Source: Chitinophagaceae bacterium (lineage in GTDB: Bacteria; Bacteroidota; Bacteroidia; Chitinophagales; Chitinophagaceae). From it: a DNA stretch of 64,000 nucleotides. Every line of letters starts with the position of its first letter. The stretch's first letter is position 1. A program made the translations under genes and the position numbers. The notes beneath the pieces were generated by a model. The model did not search any database, was not told where the DNA came from, and was given only the letters and a program-made list of their open reading frames with translations. Where the stretch lies: contig JAMLHL010000017.1 in the NCBI GenBank assembly GCA_023957125.1, forward strand, positions 1 to 64,000, read 5' to 3'. Below, piece after piece: positions 44,232-51,386 of this stretch.

Positions 44232-45815
44232 CTACCATTTGTCGGCGCTGGCCATCGCCAGGTCCTGCTTGTATTTTTCCGGGATATCCCCATTCAGCAA
44301 ACAGCCGGCTTTCAGAGAAGGGAAAACATCTTCAAAAGTCCTTACTTCATTCATGAACACCCGGCGGTAGATATGTGATCGAGTCAGCTTTTCAGGCGCA
44401 TCAATCCCGGCAGCGCCCATCAGTTCAACAAAAGATTTTACGGTGTCTTCATGATAATTGGCTACCCGGTGTTTCTTATCCTCCACTACCAATCCAACGG
44501 TCAGTTGAGGATCCTGGGTAGTGATGCCTGTTGGGCACCGGTTGGTATTGCACAGCAAAGCCTGGATGCACCCGAGCGCCATCATCATGGCACGGGCGCT
44601 GTTGCAGGCATCGGCTCCAAGCGCTATAGCCCGGAGGATATCAAAACCCGATAATATTTTCCCGGAAGCAAAGATTTTAATATGCTGTTTAATACCAAAA
44701 CCCTCCAGCATATTCTTTACAAAAGCCAGCCCGTCCATCATGGGCGCTCCCACGTAATTTGAAAATTCCTGCGGGGCAGCGCCCGTACCGCCTTCCCCAC
44801 CATCAACCGTTATAAAATCGGGGTAGGTGTTCAGTTCCAGCATTGCCTTGCAGATTCCCGCGAATTCACTTTTCTTACCTACGCACAGTTTAAATCCCAC
44901 CGGTTTCCCTCCCGATAATTGCCGGAGCTGCTGTATAAATAAAACCAATCCTTTGGGGCTATTGAAAGCGCTGTGGTAAGGGGGCGAGAAAACCGTCTGG
45001 TACGGCTTAACGTGCCGGATGGCAGCGATCTCGGGCGTGTTTTTTTTAGCCGGGAGAATGCCGCCGTGACCAGGTTTGGCCCCCTGGGAAAGTTTAAGCT
45101 CAATCATTTTGACCTGGGGAAGCGTAGCGTTTTTCTGAAATCCTTCGGGTGAAAAATTGCCCTGTTCGTTCCTGCACCCGAAATACCCGGTTCCGATCTG
45201 CCAGATGATATCGCCCTCGTGCTTAAGATGATGCGGGCTGAGTCCTCCCTCGCCGGTATTGTGGGCGAAGCCGCCGATCCGGGCCCCGGCATTCAGGGCT
45301 TCCACTGCGTTGGCGCTGAGCGACCCGAAACTCATCGCTGATACATTTAATATGCTGGAAGAATAAGGGTGCAAACAATCCTTGTTGCCAATCCATATCC
45401 TCGGATCATGATTAAGGGTGTTAAAATCCCGGGCATTGATGGAATGGCTCAGCCATTCATATCCTTCTTCATATACATTCAATTGTGTACCGAAGGGCAT
45501 CGTATCCATCTGCCGCTTCGCGCGCTGGTATATAGTGGACCGGTCAATCCGGTTAACCGGTCTTCCATCAATATCCGACTCAATAAAATACTGGTACATT
45601 TTCGGGCGGATATCTTCCATCCAATAACGGATCCGCCCTATTACGGGGAAATTGCGCATGATTGAATGTCTGGTTTGAAGCATATCATAAATGCCCATTA
45701 TCACCAGCGCCACTGCTATTGAAAAAGTGATCCCCCACCACCAGCTCACCAGCCAGGTCAGCAGGCCGGTTATCAATAACCCGGTAACGGCTGCCAGCAA
45801 AAATATCTTTCTCAT
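44232..45815 (-). CDS. FMN-binding glutamate synthase family protein
   Basis: This 527-residue protein has two N-terminal hydrophobic helices (about 5-45), so the enzyme part is membrane-anchored. The glutamate-synthase central domain follows (about 130-500), with SAMSFGSLSANAVEALN, GEGGLSPHHL, the FMN-phosphate segment VDGGEGGTGAAPQEF and the iron-sulfur-type CNTNRCPTGI loop. There is no amidotransferase domain, so it is not a full GltB. These small homologues are common and their reaction is uncertain. It is divergent from cbpA across a gap holding a MITE-like element. Confidence 0.88.
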   Translation of the reverse strand: MRKIFLLAAVTGLLITGLLTWLVSWWWGITFSIAVALVIMGIYDMLQTRHSIMRNFPVIGRIRYWMEDIRPKMYQYFIESDIDGRPVNRIDRSTIYQRAKRQMDTMPFGTQLNVYEEGYEWLSHSINARDFNTLNHDPRIWIGNKDCLHPYSSSILNVSAMSFGSLSANAVEALNAGARIGGFAHNTGEGGLSPHHLKHEGDIIWQIGTGYFGCRNEQGNFSPEGFQKNATLPQVKMIELKLSQGAKPGHGGILPAKKNTPEIAAIRHVKPYQTVFSPPYHSAFNSPKGLVLFIQQLRQLSGGKPVGFKLCVGKKSEFAGICKAMLELNTYPDFITVDGGEGGTGAAPQEFSNYVGAPMMDGLAFVKNMLEGFGIKQHIKIFASGKILSGFDILRAIALGADACNSARAMMMALGCIQALLCNTNRCPTGITTQDPQLTVGLVVEDKKHRVANYHEDTVKSFVELMGAAGIDAPEKLTRSHIYRRVFMNEVRTFEDVFPSLKAGCLLNGDIPEKYKQDLAMASADKW

Positions 45816-45890
45816 ATTTTGTTTACTGTTTACATTTAACCGGGCAAATGTATTGAATTAAAAAAGTAAAAGGATAACGGTTAAACGATG

Positions 45891-46062
45891 GGGCATATTT
45901 CAAAATAATTTTCGCAGGCGGAAACATGCAACGGATTTCAATCCGTTGGTACAATATGCAACCGAGCCGATGACTCTTGCCATTCCAGGTTCCAGAGCCG
46001 TAGGCTCGATCACATATTCTTGCGTGGGATTTCAATCCCATGCGAAAAATTGAAATATGCCC
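45891..46062. repeat. MITE-like element with terminal inverted repeats and internal hairpins
   Basis: The ends GGGCATATTTCAA...TTTTCGCA (45891-45916) and TGCGAAAAATTGAAATATGCCC (46041-46062) are inverted copies that differ by a small indel. Inside are three perfect hairpins: CAACGGATT-tc-AATCCGTTG (45929-45948), GAGCC-gta-GGCTC (45995-46007) and TGGGATT-tc-AATCCCA (46025-46040). Length is 172 bp with no ORF. It occupies most of the 317-bp gap between the glutamate-synthase-like gene and cbpA. The rest of that gap (45816-45890 and 46063-46132) holds their promoters; TATATTTA near 46121 is a weak -7 candidate. Confidence 0.85.
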
Positions 46063-46132
46063 GATAGCCCATGTTCATTGCTTCCGTACATTTAGTAATT
46101 TTATCGCCGTTTAATGCTATATTTATTGACGT

Positions 46133-47035
46133 ATGGAATTTATTGATTATTATAAGGTGTTGGGACTCGAAAAAAATGCCTCGGCGGATCAGATAAAAAA
46201 GGCTTATCGAAAACTGGCGCGTCAATATCATCCCGACCTGAATCCGAATGATAAGGAAGCCAATAAGAAATTTCAACAGATCAATGAGGCCAACGAGGTG
46301 CTGAGCGACGCCGAAAAACGAAAAAAATACGACCAGTACGGCGCCGACTGGCAACACGCGGAGGCTTATGAGAAGGCCCGTCAATCGCAACACAGTTCCG
46401 GTGGGCAGGCCTATAATCCGTTTGGAGAAAGCGGGGGCTTTGGCGGTGAATATGCAGAAGGTGATTTTTCGGATTTTTTCAATTCACTTTTTGGAGGTAG
46501 CCGGGAAGGCGGCAGAACGCATGTGAAATTCAGGGGGCAGGATTATAATGCGGAAATGCAACTCAGTCTCCGGGAAGCATACACCACACATCAAAGAACC
46601 TTTACGGTAAACCGGAAAAATATCCGTATTACCGTTCCTGCCGGCATTGCCAACGGTCAAACCATTAAATTGAAAGGTCACGGAGGTCCAGGAGTGAATG
46701 GCGGCCCCGCAGGCGATTTGTACATCACGTTTACTGTTACCGATGATCCGGTTTTCAAAAGAATGGGGGATGATTTGTACGCTACTGTTGACCTGGATTT
46801 ATACACGGCAGTACTGGGAGGCGAAAAGACGATGGATACCCTCAACGGAAAAGTAAGATTGAAGGTGAAGCCCGAAACCCAGAATGGGACCAAAACCAGG
46901 TTGAAAGGAAAAGGATTTCCCGTATATAAAAAGGACGGCTCTTTTGGCGACCTGATCATTACCTGGGTGGTCAAAATCCCGGTTAACCTTACGGAAAAAC
47001 AAAAAAACCTGTTTCGGGAATTATCTCAGTTGTAA
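46133..47035 (+). CDS. cbpA: DnaJ-class co-chaperone (CbpA type)
   Basis: This 300-residue cytoplasmic co-chaperone for DnaK has a J domain (about 4-70) with the HPD motif in [10 protein letters not shown] Gly/Phe-rich linker (about 85-125; [22 protein letters not shown]) and the two C-terminal substrate-binding beta domains follow. The Cys-rich zinc finger of DnaJ is absent, which marks it as CbpA-like. The next gene, 17 bp downstream, encodes CbpM, its known modulator. Confidence 0.93.
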   Translation: MEFIDYYKVLGLEKNASADQIKKAYRKLARQYHPDLNPNDKEANKKFQQINEANEVLSDAEKRKKYDQYGADWQHAEAYEKARQSQHSSGGQAYNPFGESGGFGGEYAEGDFSDFFNSLFGGSREGGRTHVKFRGQDYNAEMQLSLREAYTTHQRTFTVNRKNIRITVPAGIANGQTIKLKGHGGPGVNGGPAGDLYITFTVTDDPVFKRMGDDLYATVDLDLYTAVLGGEKTMDTLNGKVRLKVKPETQNGTKTRLKGKGFPVYKKDGSFGDLIITWVVKIPVNLTEKQKNLFRELSQL

Positions 47036-47052
47036 TCCAAAATACTTTGCTC

Positions 47053-47367
47053 ATGCCAGATTCAGAAGACCTTATCACATCCGAAGAATGTTGCTCATAT
47101 TACAATATAGAGCTGTCGTTCCTCCAATCTCTCAATGAGTATGGACTTATTGAAATGCGCTCTGTTGAAGAAAAACAATATTTGCCCAATACGCAATTAA
47201 GTGAGTTGGAAAAATTCATCCGGTTGCATTATGAACTGGGGATCAACATGGAGGGTATTGATGCCATTGCTCACCTGCTGCTGAAGATGAAAGCCATGCA
47301 GGAAGAAGTGGCAGAGCTCCGAAACCTGCTGCAGATTGGCGGGCATTTTGACCGGGAAGTCAAATAG
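47053..47367 (+). CDS. cbpM: Chaperone modulator CbpM
   Basis: This 104-residue protein starts at the ATG at 47053 (MPDSEDLITSEECC); a TTG two codons earlier is less likely. It has a MerR-like helical fold (SFLQSLNEYGLIEMRSVEEKQYLP, FIRLHYELGINMEGIDAI) ending in a coiled-coil-like helix (KAMQEEVAELRNLL). CbpM binds the J domain of CbpA and limits its action. The stop codon TAG overlaps the first bases of dispersed repeat copy B. Confidence 0.92.
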   Translation: MPDSEDLITSEECCSYYNIELSFLQSLNEYGLIEMRSVEEKQYLPNTQLSELEKFIRLHYELGINMEGIDAIAHLLLKMKAMQEEVAELRNLLQIGGHFDREVK

Positions 47368-47514
47368 AGGGTGCTGAGTGACTGGAGCACTTCATGGATG
47401 TGGAGTAAAATGCCACGAATGCACGAATATTTAATTGGAATTCGTAAAAACTTTATGAGGATGCTACGTGCATTCGTGGCATAGAGAAAAATGTTAGGCA
47501 GTTAAACAGCAACC
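47366..47514 (+). repeat. Dispersed intergenic repeat, copy B (plus orientation)
   Basis: This 149-bp element is homologous to 35400-35539 in inverted orientation, with the same ordered blocks and ends (AGAGGGTGCTGA ... GTTAAACAG-AACC). It carries a perfect 16-bp inverted repeat, ATGCCACGAATGCACG (47410-47425) with CGTGCATTCGTGGCAT (47467-47482), which could form a long hairpin or cruciform. It begins inside the cbpM stop codon and ends 18 bp before the HpaI aldolase gene. Confidence 0.88.
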
Positions 47515-47532
47515 CCTAAATAAATTACAGAT

Positions 47533-48351
47533 ATGGATCTATTACAAAAATTGAGATCAGGGCAAAATGTATATGGTACCTGCCTCACTTCTCCTGCAGC
47601 TGGTTGGATACAAATTCTTAAGCAGGCCGGGCTTGACTTTGCATTTATAGATACCGAACATATTTCCCTCGACAGGGTGACGACGGCGAAAATGTGCCAG
47701 ATGGTACAGGCGCTGGATATGACGCCGATTGTGCGTATTCCCTCTCCTGATCCCTACCTGGCCTGCCAATGTATTGACGGTGGCGCCAAAGGCATCATAG
47801 CTCCCTACCTGGAATCCGTGGAGCAGATCAGGGAACTGGTGGGAGCCACAAAATTCCGTCCTTTAAAAGGAGAGGTATTGCGCAGGGTGCTGACAGGCGG
47901 GCAGGTATTGTCGGCTGAAATGAAAGCCTACACGGAACATTATAATAAGGGAAATCTCTGTATTGCGAATATCGAGAGTGTTCCTGCAATGGAGAAACTG
48001 GATGAACTGTTGAGCATTCCGGGTCTGGATGCGGTCTTTATAGGTCCTCACGACCTGTCTGTAAGCCTCGGACTTCCCGAGCAGTATGATCATCCTGAAT
48101 TTGAAAAGGCGGTGCAACATATCATTCATACCACCAGGAATAAAGGATTATCTATTGCCATTCATTTTTCTCTTGAGCCCGAACGCCAGGTTAAATGGAT
48201 AAAAGAAGGCGTAAATATAGTCGTACACAGTTCCGACCGGGCCCTGTTCAGTCAGAAGCTGAACGCCGATCTGCGCAGCATACAAAATGCCGTTGGCGAC
48301 ACCAGGTCCGGCAGCCACCAACCCGGAGCAGAGAATTTACCCGTGGTATAA
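47533..48351 (+). CDS. HpcH/HpaI aldolase/citrate lyase family protein
   Basis: This 272-residue TIM-barrel enzyme is expected to cleave 2-keto-3-deoxy acids to pyruvate and an aldehyde with a divalent metal. Motifs are FAFIDTEHISLD (metal-linked Glu/His), GAKGIIAPYLESVEQ, NIESVPAMEKLDELL (metal Glu) and AVFIGPHDLSVSLG (metal Asp). The sugar-acid substrate is not evident. 2-keto-3-deoxy-L-fuconate is possible given the fucosidase about 3 kb away, but this is inference. A repeat separates it from cbpM. Confidence 0.9.
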   Translation: MDLLQKLRSGQNVYGTCLTSPAAGWIQILKQAGLDFAFIDTEHISLDRVTTAKMCQMVQALDMTPIVRIPSPDPYLACQCIDGGAKGIIAPYLESVEQIRELVGATKFRPLKGEVLRRVLTGGQVLSAEMKAYTEHYNKGNLCIANIESVPAMEKLDELLSIPGLDAVFIGPHDLSVSLGLPEQYDHPEFEKAVQHIIHTTRNKGLSIAIHFSLEPERQVKWIKEGVNIVVHSSDRALFSQKLNADLRSIQNAVGDTRSGSHQPGAENLPVV

Positions 48352-48384
48352 TCCCGGAAAGAGCTACCGGGTTCCCGGATCGTT

Positions 48385-48765
48385 CTATCCCTTAGCGGCA
48401 ATAATGCTGATCTCTACGTTTACTTTTTTCGGTAATTCTTTCACCGCCACTGTTTCCCTTGCCGGGAAGTTACGGGTGAAAAACTTACCATATACTTCAT
48501 TCACGATGGTAAAAAGGCTCATATCCGACAGGAAAATAGTGGTTTTTACCACGTGGCTGAAATCAAGGCCCGCTTCCCGGAGGATGGCTTCCAGGTTTTG
48601 CATTACCTGCAGGGTTTCATCCGCAGCGTTCTTAGCTTCAATATTACCTGTTTTGGGATCAATGGCTATCTGCCCCGAGATAAAAAGCAAATCTCCGGCC
48701 ATCACCGACTGGCTGTAAGGTCCGATAGGAGCAGGGGCGTTGGGCGTATTAATGATGGTAGGCAT
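48385..48765 (-). CDS. ridA: RidA family reactive intermediate/imine deaminase
   Basis: This 126-residue protein starts at 48765 (MPTIINTPNAPAPIGPYSQ); an upstream in-frame start would run through the promoter region. The YjgF/RidA fold motifs are IGPYSQSVMAGDLLFISGQ and the C-terminal VAVKELPKKVNVEISIIA. The conserved Arg of the active site lies in NFPARETVAV. RidA hydrolyses reactive enamines formed by PLP enzymes. The gene is divergent from tsaB. Confidence 0.95.
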   Translation of the reverse strand: MPTIINTPNAPAPIGPYSQSVMAGDLLFISGQIAIDPKTGNIEAKNAADETLQVMQNLEAILREAGLDFSHVVKTTIFLSDMSLFTIVNEVYGKFFTRNFPARETVAVKELPKKVNVEISIIAAKG

Positions 48766-48792
48766 AAAAAATTGTAAGGAGTGAATAAAGCG

Positions 48793-48824
48793 CAAACTTA
48801 CTTCAAAATGCCGGCCTATTTTTG
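48793..48824. promoter_or_regulatory. Divergent -7 elements for ridA and tsaB
   Basis: On the minus strand TAAGTTTG (48800-48793) fits ridA, 27 bp before its ATG. On the plus strand TATTTTTG (48817-48824) fits tsaB, 19 bp before its ATG. Both are exact TAnnTTTG matches only 16 bp apart, so the two promoters would overlap. No clear -33 TTTG is seen for either. Confidence 0.45.
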
Positions 48825-48843
48825 CAGAAATCAAAATTCATGC

Positions 48844-49527
48844 ATGGCACTTCTTCTGCATATTGATACCGCCCTGGAAAAAGCATTCGTGGGACTATCG
48901 CGTGACGGAGTCTTTTTGGCAGGCTTTGAAAATATTGCCCAGGCGGACCACGCGGCTTTTGTGCAACCTGCTATCCGGCAATTATTCAGGGATGAGGGTT
49001 GTAAAATCACCGATATTGACGCGGTGGGGGTAACCAGTGGCCCGGGCTCTTATACCGGGTTGAGAGTGGGGATGTCCAGCGCCAAAGGAATTTGTTATGC
49101 CCTTCGTAAACCATTGATAACCATTGCTACCCTTGAAGTGATGACCGCTGCGGCCATTGAAGCTTACCCCGGATTTGACAGATACTGCCCGTTGATTGAT
49201 GCCCGGCGGCAGGAGGTGTTTACGGCTTTATACAACAGCGCCGGGAAAGAGATCCTTGCACCTCATGCGGCCTTACTCTCCAACGGTTTTTTGTTGCAGG
49301 AACTGACGGGTAAGAAAATCCTTTTTTTCGGCAACGGGGCGCAGAAAGCAAAGGAGGGCTATTTCTTCAATGCCAATGCAAGCTTCCGGGATACCGGTTA
49401 TCAACAAACTCAGCTTTCCCGCCTTTTATTTAACTCGTTTAAAAACAAGGAGTTCCGCGACCTGGCTTATACGGAGCCGCTGTATTTAAAAAGCTTCCAT
49501 TTTCAACAGCCCAAACCGGCGTTGTAA
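48844..49527 (+). CDS. tsaB: tRNA N6-threonylcarbamoyladenosine biosynthesis protein TsaB
   Basis: This 227-residue protein is the scaffold partner of TsaD in making t6A37 of ANN-decoding tRNAs. The ATG at 48844 gives MALLLHIDTALEKA, with the Asp of the ASKHA phosphate-1 loop. SGPGSYTGLRVGMSSAKGICYA is the family signature. A longer in-frame start at 48781 would cross the promoter-like box at 48817-48824. The final 25 residues follow the usual YxEPLYLK pattern. Confidence 0.94.
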   Translation: MALLLHIDTALEKAFVGLSRDGVFLAGFENIAQADHAAFVQPAIRQLFRDEGCKITDIDAVGVTSGPGSYTGLRVGMSSAKGICYALRKPLITIATLEVMTAAAIEAYPGFDRYCPLIDARRQEVFTALYNSAGKEILAPHAALLSNGFLLQELTGKKILFFGNGAQKAKEGYFFNANASFRDTGYQQTQLSRLLFNSFKNKEFRDLAYTEPLYLKSFHFQQPKPAL

Positions 49528-49587
49528 TTCGTTTTTGATATGTTATTTCTTTAACATTGCCGGGCTTTTTATTTGTATTTTCAGTCA

Positions 49588-49595
49588 TATCTTTG
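49588..49595 (+). promoter_or_regulatory. Possible -7 element (TATCTTTG) of the ArsR-family gene
   Basis: An exact TAnnTTTG match lies 42 bp before the ATG, in a 110-bp gap after tsaB. The expected -33 position holds a T-rich tract but no TTTG. Confidence 0.45.
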
Positions 49596-49637
49596 CAGTT
49601 GATATATTAATGATTAAATTTTAAAGTTATTATTCCT

Positions 49638-49991
49638 ATGACAGGCCTTACAAATCCTTATACAATGGTATTAACCGGGTCGGGGCAGGAGGGCAGCTCC
49701 GAATTGCGGATTGACTTTTTGAATGTCAAAAAGGCGGCCCTTATTTTGAGAGCGCTCAATCATAAGCTCAGGCAACAGATGATCCAGTTGCTGGACGAAA
49801 AACAGAAAATGACAGTCACTGAGTTGTATGTGCAGTTGAGACTTGAGCAATCCGTGGCTTCCCAACATCTGGCTATTTTGCGAAGAGCAGGCATGGTGAG
49901 TACCACCCGTGAAGGAAAATTTATCTATTATTCGGTAAACCATAAACGACTGGCCGAAATATACCATTTTGTGGAACAGTTGTTAGGTTGA
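49638..49991 (+). CDS. ArsR/SmtB-family winged-helix transcriptional regulator
   Basis: This 117-residue protein has a winged helix across about 30-115: LNHKLRQQMIQLLDEKQKMTVTEL, the recognition helix region QSVASQHLAILRRAGMV, and the wing TTREGKFIYYSV. There is no CxC or other metal-binding Cys in the recognition helix and no Cys at all, so it is not a classical arsenic or cadmium sensor. A strong terminator follows, then the double-rhodanese gene, so any sulfur-related link is only positional. Confidence 0.9.
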   Translation: MTGLTNPYTMVLTGSGQEGSSELRIDFLNVKKAALILRALNHKLRQQMIQLLDEKQKMTVTELYVQLRLEQSVASQHLAILRRAGMVSTTREGKFIYYSVNHKRLAEIYHFVEQLLG

Positions 49992-50008
49992 TCGCCATCA
50001 GTTTATCG

Positions 50009-50041
50009 AAACGGTTGATGCATATATTTCATCAACCGTTT
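50009..50041 (+). terminator. Rho-independent terminator after the ArsR-family gene
   Basis: The arms AAACGGTTGATG (50009-50020) and CATCAACCGTTT (50030-50041) form a perfect 12-bp stem with a 9-nt loop and a trailing T run. Confidence 0.87.
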
Positions 50042-50075
50042 TTATTTGACACCCGCTTAATTTATTACAAAAACA

Positions 50076-50744
50076 ATGTCGTCTATCCATAAACCTGCTT
50101 TTTCCGTGTCGCAGTTGAGTGAATTACTGGAAAGTAATGATCCGTTTTTTCTTGTGGATACAAGAAGCGAAGCGGTTTTTGAAGACGGTTTTATACCCGG
50201 CTCTGTTTTTATCGGGCAGGAAGGCAATTTTATAGAATGGGCGCTTAATTTGTTGGATGCGGAAAAGCCCATTTACCTTGTAGCCGCACCTGGAAAGGAA
50301 GAGACGGGCGTTGCGTTGCTGAAGCGCGCCGGTTTTGAAAATGTAAAGGGATTTCTCGACGGAGGTTTTGAGGCATGGAAGGATGCCGGCAAACCCGTTG
50401 ATATGATCATTGGTATTGACGCCGATGAGCTTGCAATGGATATCAGGTTTGATAAAAACCTGGTAGTGGTGGATGTTCGTCTGCCGGTGGAATACGCGCA
50501 GGGCCATGTGGAGAATGCGGTAAATATTCCCTTAATGGAGTTGAAAGACCCGGCAAACATTGCCTCGTTTGAAGAAAGAGATAATCTTTATCTGCACAGC
50601 GGTAGAGGTTACCGGAGCGTTATCGCGGCTTCTCTGCTCAAGCGCGAAGGATATAACAACCTGCATCATATCTCCGGCGGATGGGAAGAACTCCGGCATA
50701 CCAAAGGCATTCCTATTGTGAAAGAGCCGAAGGCGTTGAATTAG
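50076..50744 (+). CDS. Double rhodanese-like protein without catalytic cysteines
   Basis: This 222-residue protein has two rhodanese domains (about 8-108 and 113-215). It resembles the C-terminal two-thirds of the MBL-fold/rhodanese fusion proteins linked to persulfide oxidation; GFLDGGFEAWKDAGKPVD and VVDVRLPVEYAQGHVENAVNIPL are close to that type. The metallo-beta-lactamase part is missing. In the second domain the active-site loop is HSGRGYRS, with Ser175 where Cys is normal. The first domain has VAAPGKEE and no Cys either. It is therefore probably a binding or scaffold protein. The stop codon overlaps the repeat array at 50744. Confidence 0.85.
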   Translation: MSSIHKPAFSVSQLSELLESNDPFFLVDTRSEAVFEDGFIPGSVFIGQEGNFIEWALNLLDAEKPIYLVAAPGKEETGVALLKRAGFENVKGFLDGGFEAWKDAGKPVDMIIGIDADELAMDIRFDKNLVVVDVRLPVEYAQGHVENAVNIPLMELKDPANIASFEERDNLYLHSGRGYRSVIAASLLKREGYNNLHHISGGWEELRHTKGIPIVKEPKALN

Positions 50745-51386
50745 GTTGCAGGTTGCAGGGTACAAGGTGCAGGATAGTATGTAATTCGGTAAATTATTTT
50801 TCTATATTTTTATAGAAATGTTTAACCATGAAAAGCTGCCGTGATCTGCAGATATTTGCAGCATCAAAACGATTGGCAATTGAAATCCATAAGATCTCAC
50901 TCAGTTTACCAAAATTTGAATTATTTGAAGAGGGCTCACAGGTAAGACGCTCATCAAAAAGTGTTACTTCCTCCATTGTTGAAGGATATGGCAGAAAAAG
51001 GTACAAGGCGGATTTTATAAAGTTCCTTGTATATGCACATTCTGAATGCGATGAAACCATACTGCACCTGGATTTCCTTTTTGAAACAGAATCATTGAAA
51101 GATGAGAACTTTTATAGAAGAACCAGGGAAGAATATGAATTACTTAGCAAAAAGATCCATGTATATATCCAATGGGTTTCGGAAAACCTACGCTGAATTT
51201 CTCGCATACCCCGGAACGTTGCAAGGTGCTGCAGGTCGCATGTCTCGGGTTGCATGTCTCAGGGAAAACTCCCCTGTAACCTGGGTCTTGTGTCCTGACC
51301 TGAGAAGTCACAAGGTGCAAGTTGCAGGTTTCATGGAAAGTTCCGTGTAATCCGGGTCTTACACCCTGCAACCTGTGCCCTGTCTC
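50744..51386. mobile_element. Putative cassette: four-helix-bundle gene flanked by degenerate 7-bp repeats
   Basis: The left end holds 7-bp units GGTTGCA, GGTTGCA, GGGTACA, AGGTGCA (50744-50771). The right end (51219-51386) holds more such units, a 13-bp repeat with a 14-bp period (GGTCGCATGTCTC at 51234 and GGTTGCATGTCTC at 51248), and an imperfect 72-bp tandem duplication (from 51248 and from 51320). It closes with the units inverted (CACCCTGCAACCT). Positions 50750-50766 and 51358-51374 are inverted copies matching at 15 of 17 bases. The cassette starts in the rhodanese stop codon and ends at the base before the convergent fucosidase stop. There is no transposase inside. Confidence 0.6.
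50828..51196 (+). CDS. Four-helix-bundle protein (S23 / 23S rRNA intervening-sequence family)
   Basis: This 122-residue, fully helical protein has the family pattern CRDLQIFAASKRLAIEIHKI, then RRSSKSVTSSIVEGYGRKRYKADFIKFLVYAHSECDETILHL, then a final helix. These are the landmarks of TIGR02436-type four-helix-bundle proteins, related to the proteins of 23S rRNA intervening sequences and to the bAvd accessory protein of diversity-generating retroelements. Free-standing copies are common in Bacteroidota and have no settled function. No 23S rRNA, reverse transcriptase or variable repeat is in this window. The gene sits inside the repeat-flanked cassette. The ATG at 50828 gives the usual length. 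Confidence 0.88.
   Translation: MKSCRDLQIFAASKRLAIEIHKISLSLPKFELFEEGSQVRRSSKSVTSSIVEGYGRKRYKADFIKFLVYAHSECDETILHLDFLFETESLKDENFYRRTREEYELLSKKIHVYIQWVSENLR

Noticed and set aside
50828..51196. Four-helix-bundle gene as the Avd protein of a diversity-generating retroelement
   Set aside because: No reverse transcriptase, template repeat or variable repeat pair is found in the window.
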